A stretch of DNA of 64,000 bases from Hericium rajendrae (lineage: Eukaryota > Basidiomycota > Agaricomycetes > Russulales > Hericiaceae), in assembly GCA_033439255.1 (NCBI GenBank), contig CM065880.1, forward strand, positions 682,001-746,000. The letters are read 5' to 3'. Shown in pieces: positions 1-12,398 of this stretch (within the stretch, counting starts at the first letter, position 1; each line of letters begins with the position of its first letter). The position numbers and the translations under genes were made by a program. Below the pieces are notes generated by a model. The model was not told where the DNA came from. It saw only the letters and a program-made list of their open reading frames with translations, and searched no databases.

Positions 1-102
1 AGGAGCTTGAACTTCCGTCGAGACACTCCGTAAAGGAGCCGCAAGCGACCGCGAAAGAGCGGGCTTGTGAAGGACCTGCGTGCAGGCACGCAGCAAAGAC
101 AT
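1..102 (-). CDS. Mitochondrial precursor protein, 5' end only
   Basis: Only the first 34 codons lie in the window; the gene runs off the left edge. The peptide begins MSLLRACTQVLHKPALSRSL and continues with Ala, Arg and Ser but almost no acidic residues. This is the composition of an amphipathic mitochondrial targeting sequence, with an Arg/Ser-rich stretch that could hold the processing site. The start is the ATG on the minus strand at 102-100. The 254 bp up to the end of the Rictor gene would be its promoter. The mature part is not visible, so the enzyme or subunit cannot be named. Mitochondrial targeting is inferred from composition only. Confidence 0.5.
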   Translation of the reverse strand, partial: MSLLRACTQVLHKPALSRSLAAPLRSVSTEVQAP

Positions 103-356
103 GGTGGAGTTGATGAAGACGTCGGCGTCGTTCGCGACGCTGAGCTCACAGCGAACCGGAGTTGTGTCCATGTCTTGTTTGGGAAGCAGTTCTCACGCTC
201 CATCACCGGGCCGCTAAGCGCTCATATCCCGAGCAAATCGAAATCACGGAATATGAATACTCGGTACATAACGGCCTCGAGAAAGGATGCGGGTGTATCC
301 ATTGAAAGATAGCTAGATAGAATACATGATAGCAAACAGCATGGCACATAAAGTCC

Positions 357-3300
357 TCAAGTATTGTCCGATGTGAACCCAACGACCATGCTCTTCGGGC
401 GGAGGCTCATTACAGGAGCGTCCGCCTCCGTAGCAGCCCTCGGCCGCTGTGTCACTTCCTCCTCCTCATCGCTCTCCGAACTGTATGGGCGCGGCCCAGC
501 GAAGAGAACGCTGACTACTCTGTTCGGATGAGCAGGCCGCGGAGCCCTGGAGGACGGCTGGACGAGGGTCTTGGAGTATTCCGCCAGCTGCTTCACGACG
601 TCCGAGTCCAGCTCGATGTTAAATAGATCAAAGACGTATCGTCGGACGGGCAGGCGATAATGTGAGTTTGAGATGAGGTCCAGAGCGCGGTAGAACATGG
701 AGACAGATGAAAACACGCTCTTGTATTCCGGTCTTGATTTAAGCCTGCGCCGATGCTTAGTACTGAAACCGATAGCAATCCGCAATGACACTTACTTCGA
801 GAGCGTCCGAGATGCAGTATTTGCAATAACAGTATTGGAAAGGTTAGAGATAGCCGTCAAGACTCCCAATTCTGCTTGAGACGTGGGAGGCACGAGTCGA
901 CGCTCGGAGCTCGGATCAAAGGAGACAGGCTCCCAGACGGGTATCTGGATATTGGCATGAGAAGGATGGCTTCCAGGCATTCTATTGCCACGTACCGAGA
1001 CAAACTTGTCAATATCGACTGGTATACATAATCCCGTTGGAAGGCCTAAAGGCGATAGTGTCGCCTCCCAGTGATAATCATCGAGGATTTCGGCGCCCAA
1101 TGGGGTTACCGAGATCAACCCCAGGACGAAAAAGCAGGTCCTGCATATTATCTCAGCTATCGATGTGGTCTATTCAAGATGAATCTCCTCACCCTCTCAC
1201 AGACAATACAAGGGATTGATCAGCGATATCGAGTATCACAGGAATAATTTCCACCTCCTCCAAAAAGCGTAGTCCGCCCTGGGTGGACCCGATGTTACCC
1301 TGCGTAGCTATCAGCGAGGATGTATATAGGCAAGGCGCAGAATACGTACGACTGCCCACAGAACACTTTTGAGCTTCAGAATGACCTCAGGATCCTCGTC
1401 CTCAAGCCCATGCTGCCGAATGAAGTGGGCGAATTCAGCGAAGTGGCCTTTTTCGCGGAGCACTTGGTACCCGAGCTCAGTCTTTGCTATTTCGCCATAG
1501 AAATGCTGCGGCACGAGACCATCGAAGGCGCTGGACAGAAAATCAATTTATTGTGAGTAGTCAGAGCATGATGAGGACAGACAGCATATCATCTTCGTCT
1601 TCTATAGGGATAGAGCCGAAGGCCTTTGCGAGGAATACTTCAGTTTGCACGACATAATGGATGTTGCGTTCCTAGATAGTATTGTTGTTAGATCAAAGAC
1701 GCATGGTTGACCTACGGCGGCTTACATGGAACCACAGATCTATTTCACGGTCAATATAGCCAGCGTCATACAGATACCGGAAGCCCATTGGCGTAGACAT
1801 GAACCTGACAAAGGAGTCTGAACGTCACCTCTTGGGCAACCGACCACGAATATCACTTACTTCAAAAGAAGCCCATGTCCGATCTCGCCCAGATGGTCGA
1901 GCGTCGGCTGCATCGCCACTACCAACTTGAGGACATCCATGGACTCACAAGCTTCCTCTAGGAAGCGAGCTGCCATCTCGCAAACCTCCATGGCCGGATC
2001 GTATAGCTGGGTGATCAGCAATCGCAGGGTCCATGCGTTCGCAGTTGTGCTGCTCCGTATCATGGTACCGAGATGATTTGTCGCATAAAGGCGGATGTGC
2101 TGAATGCATAGGCAGGTTAGCTCACTGTCACATAGCTGAGTACAATCACTCTCACCTTATAGCTTGATGTCAGTGTCTTGGACAAAACAATTCGAGGATG
2201 CCCATCACTACGGCTAGTCAGCCTTGCGACGGAACAGACAACAGTCTACGCACATGCTGTAATCAATATTCTCGATTATACCCTTGATGAGATCTTCCCG
2301 ACTGCGCAGCTCGCTCAAGTGATAGAAAGCGGTGAATACTTTGAACTTCTCCATCAATTCGATGCCCTCCTTGTATTTACTCAGGGTACCGAGCATCTCA
2401 AGGTAGCCATACGTCAGAGTCTCCGAAACTCTCTTTTTCGAGAAGATCGGATCTGACTCGGGAGTACCGTTAAACTAACGTCGTGATGAGTGTCAGCGCT
2501 CGAACGACATCCAGAGAGAACTCACAGGATCAAGTTGGGCGAAACTTCGAACGACTTGCTTCAAGAAGTCGTCTTCTGAACCCAAGAACCGCTGGCCGTC
2601 TGCACTGGCCATAAGCGTTGACATCAGTGAACACCCCATTTTTACCCAACGCTGGTTTGACTAAGCCATGGGACATTAGCTACCTCGAATTAAAATAAAA
2701 AATGAGCTCTACCTTCGTCCGTTCCATGTCAGAGAAACGATGGCTGAATGGATGGAAGAAGGACATGAGGCGTCGAATGAACCGCGAGACCCTGATGGCC
2801 TCCTCCATGCGCTTGGGATTGAGAAGCGGTCCCTCGATAAGGTCTTGCAAAGTCTCAAAGTTCCACTTATTGTGATCCTTCGTGAGCATGACCTGAGAGA
2901 AGAAATCAAACGCCATCCGACAGAAAAATAGAAGGCAGAACGAACCTGAGTCTCCAGCAGTGCGGCTTGAAACGTCCTGTCATCCATCTGCAAGCCCATC
3001 CTAACCTTGACTTGTTCGACCTGACGCTGCCCTCGTCGAATGGCATCCTCGACGGAGTTCGCTCGGGGTCGGGCGCTAGTGGCTGGGGACGGCTGCAGTC
3101 GAAATCGGTTGCGATTGAAGCTATCAATAGCAGATAGAGCTGATGTTCCGACTATGCGGTGTTCACCCTCTCCGTAATCCAACGCCAAGTTGAACACGTC
3201 AGGTATTAGCTACAATCCAACAAGACAAATTAGGCCATTGCTGAAAGCTAGAATGAATATGAAACCGACCTGGATTTTGGCGGCGACAGATAAAGGAAGC

Positions 3301-5605
3301 ACTTTGTTGCTCAGTTGCAAGACTTCCGCCATGAGCAGGTTGCCTTTTCTCGAAAGGTTGGATCCTGTAGCGCTCTCTTCGAACATGCAAGTGAGCGCCT
3401 AGCAGCAATTTGTCAGAACTGTACTCGAACGCCACTTTATGAATGACTGACATCCAAAAGACCAGCTTTGCAGAACACCATTATGAGAAGAGCAATATAC
3501 TGATCGGTGAGCTTTAAGGGTTCAGCAGAGCGTTGCACTTCGATAACAGGACCATGGCTCGAGCCCATAGTCTTATGATACACTACAGGTCTCCTCAGCA
3601 GACGCTAGAGTGGACATGAAGGGAAGGGACTTACTGGTCAGACGTCGGCCGTTGATAAACGTCTGATACCATTCTGGTGTCTTGATATTTAAGAGGTCAA
3701 AGAACATGTCCAGGACTATTTCCTGCACAAGGTCAACGGGATGCCTTTCGAATTGATTTGTGAAAGCTTACTCGTGAATCAAGCGACGGTATTCGAAGAG
3801 TGTCGATGATGGCCCTGATAGCTCGCATGTCATCCATGCAGAAGTACATCAAGCCTAGACGATGTAATGAGCCCGATAGCTCTTGACGAACCGCGATAAA
3901 CGAGACATACCACTCCATGTTCGTAACATGGTTCCGATCATTCTACAAACACCTTTCATCCGTTCAGAATACGAGCCATCCTTTCCGTATGCATCTGTCA
4001 CGCCAGAAAGTGCAATCTACTTGGTGCGTAAGACTGATGAAAGATAGAGAAAAGAAATTCTGGACACCGACCTCGAGATCAGTTCCAGGCCGAAGATAGC
4101 TCCGCGTGCGAGGTGAGTCGACGATGTGAAGAAAAACTGGAGTCAGTAACGAAGCTAGCTCCAGGGAGCCTTCGGCCAAGGTATGCAGTAGTACTCGGAT
4201 GCCACCCGTCCGACTGACTAACTCAATGTCAATCAGTACTAAAGAGCCAGCTTGTCAGTTAGACCGTCGTAGTGTAAAGCTTGAAAACCGTACAAATTTC
4301 AGCCAACGTGAGTATGCAGATTGATCTGAATGGGTCATCAGGCTGCTCTGCGACCGCAATAAACGCCCGCATCACAGCATCTGTCAGAGGCACGCTGCCC
4401 GAGCATGATGGAGAGCGAGGCTCGCTTCGTTGCGAGCCGATTTCGACAATTGCACGAATGAGCTTGATGGCTTGCTCCTTCTCCACGGTGTGCTTATGGT
4501 CCAACGTTAAAGATCTGGCCTTGGTAAGACAAATAGACACATTGACAAGTTAAGTAGCTCACTTAACGATAAACCATTCCAGAGGCTGTTCACGAAGCCG
4601 CTTGACGGACTCGATATCCACGAGGGTGTGTCGTATGAGTCGGTATGCAGTCGCGCGACAAAATTCTGACGAGCGGTCAGATAATGCAGGGATCACTCTT
4701 GATAAAGTCAGTACGCTGTCTAGAATATGAGGGCTGTAGTCAAGACTCACGCCTGGACAACCTGTGCCACATCCAATTCATATCGCACGCGGAGGTTCCG
4801 TTGCAAGATGCCGATGAGCTTCGTCATGGCGTCAGTCCGCATACGCGTCACCTCACCATCGGTGGGCGAGGGCGGCGGTAGGGATGAAGAACCTGATGAC
4901 GGCACGGGCGACATGGCTGATCGTCCCACGGACGCGAGCGTCTTGATACAGATTGAAGCTTGTTGTAGGGTCGTACGGAAGTCATCTGGAAATGTATAAG
5001 ATGGCGTCTTTGGGGAGTCTTTGGGGCATTCCCACCTCTGTCATCCGTAAACCTTCGATCTTCGGGGACGAATTCATCGCTTAGCACGGTCTTCACGGAG
5101 TATGATGCACTCACGTTGATCAATCTTCTGTGAGATAGACTCGATCCTGCTGTGAGCCATTTGCCGTTCTGATTCCACCTGCGACCGCAAAGGACCCTAG
5201 AATGCCAAGATCTTCACTCTCCATTTGAGCACTGTCACGCGATAGAATAAGCACCTTCAGCGGGGAGTTAGGATCGTTGAGCATGGCCTCTGCCCCCTCT
5301 TTTATGCGGATTGCAGTGCCCATCATCATGTTTAGAAGCGCAACCTACGATGCGATGTGAGATAGTTTAATGACTCTGTTAACTTGTGGGATCAGGATAT
5401 AATCATAGACGCTACGTACCTGCTCCTCAGGATCCCTGCCCTCCAACTCGGAGAAGTCGAACATGCCACTCGGCCCAGAGATATGACTGCCGTTCGTACT
5501 TGAAGGTCTTGCAACGTGTCCATTTGAGTCCAGGTCAATTGAGCCATCGCGAGGACGTTCGGTAGACGTCCTTGACATTGAACGCGTGTTCAAAGGGACA
5601 GACAT
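357..5605 (-). CDS. TSC11: Rictor/Tsc11/Ste20-type TORC2 subunit
   Basis: This is the scaffold subunit of TOR complex 2, which controls actin, sphingolipid and AGC-kinase signalling. The gene has many short exons. The N-terminal exon (from ATG 5605) leads into an exon starting VALLNMMMGTAIRIKEGAEA and a short coiled-coil exon. Next come helical-repeat blocks with family hallmarks: AYRLIRHTLVDIESVKRLRE and LEWFIVK (4560-4720), EKEQAIKLIRAIVEIGSQ with EQPDDPFRSICILTLAEI (4270-4490), and RSYLRPGTDLE (about 4080-4110). The C-terminal part has LDHLGEIGHGLLLK (about 1860) and HFYGEIAKTELGYQVLREKG followed by LKLKSVLWAV (about 1370-1510), which match the conserved middle and V regions of Rictor. The last exon ends in an acidic, Ser-rich tail with stop at 357. 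Exon borders were not all resolved. The start is the first ATG that leads in frame into the conserved N-terminus; a frame open at 5590-5832 upstream was not joined. The family is confident, the exact N-terminus less so. Confidence 0.86.
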
Positions 5606-6801
5606 CTCCCATTAGCAAGGCAAATGCAATTCTGAGATTGCCGCGCGTAGGATGAGAGTCCGCAGGGTCCGAATAGCAGGAGGTAGGAAGATATGTTGGC
5701 TAGGAGTTGAAAGCAACGACCAGCATCATGGCCTTTCACCGCTTCGGGCAGTGTCTCGGCTACTCGAGCAAGGCGCGCCGCGGGAACAACTATTTGCGCG
5801 TATGGGTCCGACGCGTCCACGACCGTTGGCAACGCTTCTTCACCGACTCTCTTTCGTTAGTTGTAATCTCAGCATTCAGGATACCAGCAATATTCATGTA
5901 TCATGATAGGAGATGATGTTTGAGAGAATAGGAATAGACTACGCAACCCAAACAAGGTGCAGTACAAGTAAGGCAGGGCAAATACACTCGCGATTGAATC
6001 GTAGATCGTAACAATCGTACAAGGAGACTCTGATCGAAGTCGAAATCAGGCAGGAAACTCATATCAGTCCACGATCGAAAGCCTTGATGAGCTTGATCTT
6101 CGAGCTTTATTTAACACCAGTCATAGTCTAGTAACGCGTCGTTGCAAACCGAGTAACTTTGCTGTTCAGATCAACGATTCAGAGCCTTGAGAAAACTCGA
6201 TGCACAGAATTTTAAAAATATTTTTAGTCGCACGGCAAACAGCTTTGCAAGCTCCAAGCTTCAGACGAGACAAGCCAAAAACTGAAGAGAGCAGGAGGTG
6301 GACAGTGATAAGACTAGGATATATTTGGGGGGGGGACCACCGGTAACAAGGCACTTCAATAAAGTGAATTCACGTACCGACTCTCCACTCTAGGACATCG
6401 AACAGGTCGACATAAGGCATACAACAGCCCCTCGACCATGTAGCGGCTGCGATGAATGAGCCTGCATGAACGAAAGATGGACCTACCAGACGTGTGATAG
6501 CGGAAGCCTGGGCACAAGCTTAAAAACGGCTGTCCTAACCGCACAATATTGGCTGCCATCACCATGAAATCAAGCCTGGTTCGTTAATTGGATTCTGGTC
6601 GCATCCTGGGGGAGTACTTCGGAAAGCGAGTCAGCAGAAAGACGAACGAAAGAGAGCTGCGGTCAATTCCGAGACACAGAGCTAGTCGGGAAGTGCCGAT
6701 AAACTGTATAAGTGCAACCAAACAAGGTTTCAGCCACACCACCGGCCACCCGACCAAGGAACTTACGCCGATAGGGACAAACGACACCTCAAGACTTCAA
6801 G
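5606..6801. other. Divergent intergenic region, TSC11 / RPL17
   Basis: About 1.2 kb separates the divergent starts of TSC11 (-) and RPL17 (+). It contains a nine-G run near 6328 and moderately AT-rich DNA. A minus-strand frame is open from about 5832 to 5590 (it includes LARVAETLPEAVKG), but it has no recognisable domain and no obvious splice into the Rictor frame. I see no further gene. The interval must hold both promoters, including the strong one expected for a ribosomal protein gene. Confidence 0.4.
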
Positions 6802-7653
6802 ATGGGTGAGTGCTGTCCCCGCGTGCTCGATATGCTGCTCTGCTAACACAAGAATGCAGTTCGCTACGCCGCCGCCGCTCTTGCTGCCAACCCCGAAAAA
6901 AGTGCGCTTCATCTGGTGTCAGACAAGTCCAGAAATGCTGAACGTTTGATTCCCGTATCTAGCCTCCCGTGCCCGCGGCGAGTACCTGCGGACGCACTTC
7001 AAAAACATGCGGGAGGTTGCTGCTGCGCTGACGGGTTGGTTGCTTGCCCTGAGTGCGCGTTCAGAACGTTGATCGGATGTGGAATGCAGGTCTCAAGCTC
7101 ACCAAGGCGTACACCTACCTCAGCGACGTTACCGAGCACAAGCAGGTCATCCCTTACCGGCGATTCAACGGTGGTGTTGGTCGCGCGAGCCAGGCGAAGC
7201 AGTTCAAGACGACTCAGGGTGCGAAGCGCTGTATCTCGGTCCTATTCATGCATATGCTAAACCGGGTGCATCAGGTCGCTGGCCCGAGAAGTCCGTCAAG
7301 TTCATCACCCGCCTGCTCAAGAACGCCGAGTCGAACGCGGACGCGAAGAGCATCGACGTCGAGGACCTCATCATCCGCAACATTGTCGTGCAGCAGGCTC
7401 CCGTACGTTGACCTCTCGCTTCGCCTGAAGCGCCCCTCACGCGTCCTTCGGACAGAAAACCCGCCGCCGCACATACCGTGCCCACGGTCGCATCAACCCG
7501 TACCAGGGCCACCCATGCCACGTCGAGATCATCCTTGCCGCAACCGAGGAGCAGGTTGAGCGGAGCAAGGACAAGGACGCCCTGATCACCCCGCTCACCG
7601 GCCTCAACAGGCGACAGGTCGCCAGGAGGCGGATCGAGGCTGCTCGTTCCTAA
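6802..7653 (+). CDS. RPL17: 60S ribosomal protein L17 (uL22)
   Basis: uL22 is a cytosolic large-subunit protein that lines the peptide exit tunnel. Six exons can be placed: 6802-6805, 6860-6901, 6963-7034, 7090-7218, 7275-7402 and 7456-7653. Together they encode 190 residues, close to the usual length of about 184. The start exon holds only ATG plus one base, and the second exon completes [15 protein letters not shown]. Diagnostic stretches follow: [47 protein letters not shown] and the C-terminal [16 protein letters not shown]. Five short introns in a small ribosomal gene, one directly after the start codon, are typical of basidiomycetes. Gene identity is secure. Confidence 0.97.
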
Positions 7654-7944
7654 GCGGCGCGTGCCTGGTTCGGAGAGAGAGTGCGGTGTTTTAGGAGCAT
7701 GCCATTAATGTCTCGTCTCATTTGTATGCATATGCCATGCTGTGAAAACCACCACCCAGCGCGGTGATTCCATGTTTTCTTCATTTACTGCAGCGAAATC
7801 AGTTCAAGCTTCAGTCATGGAGATACAACAATCAAATTCTACGCCAACTATGTACGGGAATATGCTACAGGCGTTATATGTATGTACATGGGTGATGAGT
7901 GCGACATTGCGACACTATTGCGGGTAACAAACAAAAGCTAGCGA

Positions 7945-8028
7945 AACAGAACGAATAATGCTACGACCAAATCGAGTGGCCGCTAGAAGAACAGAACGAA
8001 TGCTACGACCATGATGGGTGGCCGCTAG
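7945..8028. repeat. Two-copy direct repeat of about 40 bp
   Basis: Two adjacent imperfect copies lie at 7945-7986 and 7990-8028. Both begin with aacagaacgaat, contain tgctacgacca and end with gtggccgctag. The first copy has a 3-base insertion (aat). It looks like a recent local tandem duplication in non-coding DNA. Confidence 0.75.
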
Positions 8029-8277
8029 GAAAACAATGATGGAGTATAGCAACAGCGAGCAGGAGGTAGAAAACACAAATAAAGCAGTGCAAAAGAGCGA
8101 GGGATGTGTCGCGGACATAACGCGAGAGCAATGACACAACAATGGATGCTGAAGGACTGTGGGGAGGCCTCAAGGGAGGCGGCATAACCGAATACGAATG
8201 CAGGAATGAGTGTGGGGAGGGGGTTAATACGTCGAAGACGTCAATGCTATGCTGCTTTTGTTGCTGATTTTCTCTTT

Positions 8278-8351
8278 TCTGATGTTTTTGGTTTTTGAAT
8301 TATTATCTGATGTTTTTGGGGTTTCGAGTATCTGATGTTTTTGGTTTTTGA
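8278..8351. repeat. Three-copy T-rich tandem repeat
   Basis: A 21-22 bp unit beginning tctgatgtttttgg occurs three times, at 8278-8298, 8306-8327 and 8331-8351. Copies one and three are nearly identical, with gtttttga as the second half. The array lies just past the RasGEF stop codon, in its presumed 3' UTR or terminator, where it would be A-rich in the transcript. Confidence 0.75.
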
Positions 8352-8461
8352 TTTTCTTGAATAGATGAGAGATAAATTGCCGCCGAATAGAGAATGAAGC
8401 GGTGGCGCGATGAATGGCAGGGAAAACAACGACCGCGAGCGATGTGACGTGCTGAATGCGT

Positions 8462-11378
8462 TCACTTGGGGTGGAAGGAACGCAGGCTAGCCGCATCGCT
8501 GATCTTGCGGGAGTTGTGGGGAAGAACAGACTTGAGAGAACGCAGAGATGGCATGCGCATGAGCTTGCTTTTCTTAGCGTCAGGGTTCTCGAGCGTTTTG
8601 CTAGAAGATATGTCAGTATTCGGTTATGGAAGGTATTGGCAAAGAGTTACGTACCTCAAGTCATATAGACGATCCCTTTCGGCGTTGATGTTGTCTGTAG
8701 CAGCGATTCTGAACTGCTCCGTAATCCAGACTTGCACCTCATGAGCAGCGGGGAAGCTGTAGGGAAGGTACCATTGTTCCATCGCTGTGAATGCGGTATT
8801 AGAACATTGCCTAGCGGGTGCAGACGGAAATGCTACTTACTGCGAAGGCACTGGGTGACGCCACGGTAGAGATAGATGTTCGGGATCTCCTTCCCTGTGG
8901 CTGGGGATTTCACCATACGGCCACGAGGTCCGTGGTAGAACCGAGCAAGATTCTGCAGATAGACCGCTGCTCGAGCCGGCTGCAATCAGTAAATAACTTC
9001 AGAGGAGAAGGATAGACAACGTACGCATGAGCGGGACAGTCGGCTCGCAGGACATGTCCAAATCGGCACGGAGAGCCCTGTGGTTGCCCGATGGGTTGAC
9101 AAAGTTGTCGAGCCTCCCCAGGAGCTTCTTGCTAGCCTTGGACATCAGCTGCTCGCCAAGCTTCTATCAGAAAAGGTCAAGAGCACAAAATCAGACCACT
9201 TACGTCGTGTGTTTGAGACAGCCGAGCAACGCTGCCATGCACGAGTCCCTGCACGATAGCAGCCAGAGACTCGTAGTTGCGCAAATTGTATAGAACCTAT
9301 GAGGTTCGTTAGACAGAGCCGCAGCAGAGAACAAGGCATAAAGAAACTGACGATGGCTAGGCACAGCATGATCGACATGACCTTCGCCCGCGCCTTGGAA
9401 TCAGGCTTGCTTAAAACTTGCTTCGTCGCCCAAATAGCAGTCGCATCGTGGAACTCCGCGATCTTCCTGAGGCTCGTCTGCGTCGCACAGTTACAGTTAC
9501 CCTTGCACTTCGCGACATGGCGCAGGAGCTCCTCGGGGACGACGGCGCGATACAGCGCCGCCGCAAGCAGAGTCATCTGCCGCCCGAGCTCCTCGAGGTT
9601 CGCTGCCATCCGGAACGTGCCAATGTGGACGCTGTTCATCGCGCACAGGTCCTTCAGCAGCGGCGCCGCATACTCCGTCTCGTACGCGGACCCGCGCGCC
9701 TCGTCCGCGACGGTCATCGAGATCTCCTGCTGGCGCCGCTCGAAGCGCGCCTCGGTGCGGTGCCCGTTGCGCGCGCGCGCGAGCGCGGCGAGGACGGGGC
9801 GCCCGGCGCTGGGCCAGTCGCGGTTGACGCTCTTCTGCACGAACGTCTGGATCGCGAAGCCCGCGCCGCCGTCCATCTCCTCGACCCAGTACTGGTCGAG
9901 CCACATCCGCACGAGGCTGATGATGCGCAGCTCCATGGCGCGCCCGCGCTGGCGCCAGGCGTCGCTCTGCGTTTTCGTGAGGCCGGCGGGCAGAGGCGCC
10001 GTGTAGCGCGCGTCGAAGAGCCTGATCACGTTCTCTGCGGTCGTGAAGTCGCGATAGCATAGGAAGAACGTGTCGACCAGCTCGCTGTCGCTGGCGGAGT
10101 ACGGGTCCGAGATGGCTTGGATGAGCGCCTCGACGCTCGCGCCCCAGACCTCCTTCTTGTTCTTCGGGTTCTTGACGATGTCAAGAGTAACATCGATGCC
10201 GGGAAGGGGGACGTCGCGGAGCTCGTCCCTGGGGAGAGGGTCGGCCGCGGCATACGCAGCGGCGAGAGACGCTCTGATGTCGACGCCCGTCACACGCTGG
10301 CTGGCGGGGGGGAGCGCGGACCGCCGCCGGATGGTGATTTCGACCAGGTCCTTGTCGCCGCTGTCCATTGAGTCGATGTCCGACATGTCCAGAAAGGTCG
10401 TGCGGTTGTCGATGGGAGACTCCGTCTGTGTCTGGCCATGGTTCTGCGCAGGAGCATCCGCCTGAGGGAAGGGGACTACACAGCGTTAGTTGACAGTGAA
10501 AGGAGAATATCGGGGTGCACTGCTACCTTTGGACGTGTTCTCGATATCCTCGCGGTCCTCCAAGTCCTCCGTGATGCATGGTAAGCCTCCTCTCTGCTTG
10601 ACCTGATCGTCGACGCCCACCAAGAACGCTTTGACATCTTCGAGAATGAGATCCAGCATCTGAGTGCACCGCTTCAGACCCATCTTGATATCGATCTCAG
10701 TCTTGGCCTTGGACACGTAGGTGGACCAATCCTGAAAGCCTTCGCTCATGATAAACGCGCGGTTGGCCGACACTCGGTACGAGCGCAGGCCGATGACGGA
10801 GGCTGGAATGTGCTGCTCCATGGAATCGACGACGGCGGCGAGGGCCCGGTTGAAAGCCGCAGCGAAGTCGGCCATCCCCCTCGAGTTCCTCTCCTGACGT
10901 GCCATATGTATCATATGCGCCTGGAAGAGAAGGGCGCCCAAGGCCTCGTCGAGGTTGAAGCCCTTAGGCCCCTCGATGGCGTAAACGTTGGCGGCGTGGA
11001 GAGTAGCGGTATTGGCCGTCTCATTGCGGCGCTGGATCTTCTCGCGAGTAGAAGAGATGGACATCTTGCGGAAGGGAGACGATCGTTGGCTGGAGCGCGG
11101 GCCTCGCCACGCAACGATAGCATGGACTTCTGCGGGGAAAGGATAGCAGGGATATGAGGTGCAGAAGGGCGACGGCGACGGTCGGTGGTGGTGGAGGGTT
11201 TGGTAGAAGCGACAGGTGGAGTTACATTTTCTTTCGGGGGAGGGGTGGGTGGTCTCTCAGGGAGGGAAGGTTTCGCAGAGGGCGCGACCTGGGCGTTAGG
11301 GTGAGACGAAGTCGTCTGGGAACGCTTTGGTGCTAGAGGCTGTGGGTAGCCAATGGTAGGTTGAGGTCGGGGTGGCAT
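8462..11378 (-). CDS. Ras guanine nucleotide exchange factor (RasGEF)
   Basis: This protein activates a Ras-type GTPase by GDP/GTP exchange. It starts at ATG 11378 with a Pro/Ser/Thr-rich low-complexity segment (PERPPTPPPKENV). An intron of about 50 nt then joins a helical region beginning MSISSTREKIQRRNETAN. A RasGEF-N module follows: EVWGASVEALIQAISDP and DTFFLCYRDFTTAENVIRLF. The catalytic CDC25-like part includes LKDLCAMNSVHIGTFRMAAN, EFHDATAIWATKQVL, and later exons with PARAAVYLQNLARFYHGP and IPNIYLYRGVTQCLR. It ends DAASLRSFHPK with the stop at 8462. A CNCNC-type cysteine cluster (KCKGNCNCAT) interrupts the catalytic part. No SH3 domain was seen. The target GTPase cannot be deduced; the exact border of the first intron is inferred. 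Confidence 0.82.
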
Positions 11379-12398
11379 GGTTCAATGAACGGTAAGAGAA
11401 TGAACGGGGGGGGAGCAATAGATGTGATAGTTCGGGTTGGTTGTGAAGGGATGTGGGGATGTTGAACGCTACAAGGTTAAAATCCGTAATGTAGTAAGCA
11501 TTCAAACTCAGAGTTTCCACGATGCAGAATATGTTAGCCGAGATGGAACAATAGGATGTTGGCGGATGTTCAACAAAACCTCATCCACAAACCACAATAT
11601 GACCACCTCGCAGAGACAGCCGTTCCTTTCCTTCAGGGAGGGAAAGCTCACCTCTGCCTGCAAAGGCAACACGGACCTTTAAAAGAAGAGAAAAGGCGGT
11701 GTGGCTCACGAGTAACTTAGGCAAACGAAGCGGCAACGTTCTAGCACTCGTCTCGAAAAGCGCGGGCGCTTAATCGGTCCAAGCGTTCTGTACGTCAAAG
11801 CTCACGCACCCGCTATAGCTGTATGCGCTTTCGGTGCCACCTGCAGCTGTGGACTTACTGTCGCAGGTGCAACCTATCCAAGCAAATGCAAATGCAAATG
11901 CTGCTTCATATTCAACTGTCAACATATGTTGCCACAATTCAGCACAGGCGCACGTTAGAAGGGCAGCGACACTCACCCAATATCTGTCCAAATCGGAATG
12001 AACGAGTTGTGAACTGGTAAGCAGGATAATATCCAGTCCTATCTTTCCTGTAGGAGAAGCTCACCAGCGGGATGCAGCGGGATACTCGAAGATGTCATGG
12101 ATGACACGTCGAAATCTACGAAAAATAGCGGCCCCTCATTTGCCTCCATCGCAATATCTGGCTCAGTACCACTGGAGAGTCAGATTGGCATACTTTGCCA
12201 TGTCCACTTACCTTCACATGCAGCCTGGGCGGGGAGGCCAGCAAGATGAACAAAGTTGCAAGGGGATGCAAGACCCCGAGCACTCAGCGAAGGTGTGAAT
12301 TGCCACATCCGTGCATAACGCCACCATCAGAGAAGCTGGCCTCGCGTCTACCCCTTGCTTTCGACGCGATACATCCTATCTACCCTATATCCCGCACC
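11379..12398. other. Divergent intergenic region, RasGEF / EAF7
   Basis: About 1 kb of shared upstream DNA. A short caaatg microrepeat lies near 11880-11900. ORFs on both strands are short and without recognisable content; one plus-strand frame reads into EAF7 from upstream, but the conserved protein starts at 12399. I see no RNA gene or mobile element. Confidence 0.35.

Larger units (their letters stand above)
7654..8461. other. Convergent intergenic region with short repeats
   Basis: This is the gap between the 3' ends of RPL17 and the RasGEF gene. No coding signal is visible. It contains two small direct-repeat structures (7945-8028 and 8278-8351, listed separately) and AT-rich DNA, consistent with two terminator regions. 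Confidence 0.5.

Noticed and set aside
5590-5832. Minus-strand frame upstream of TSC11
   Set aside because: No splice into the Rictor frame with consistent phase could be found and no family is recognised; it may be 5' UTR or chance.
9299-10062. Long plus-strand frames (235 and 214 residues)
   Set aside because: They are antisense to the RasGEF exons, of biased composition and without domain features.
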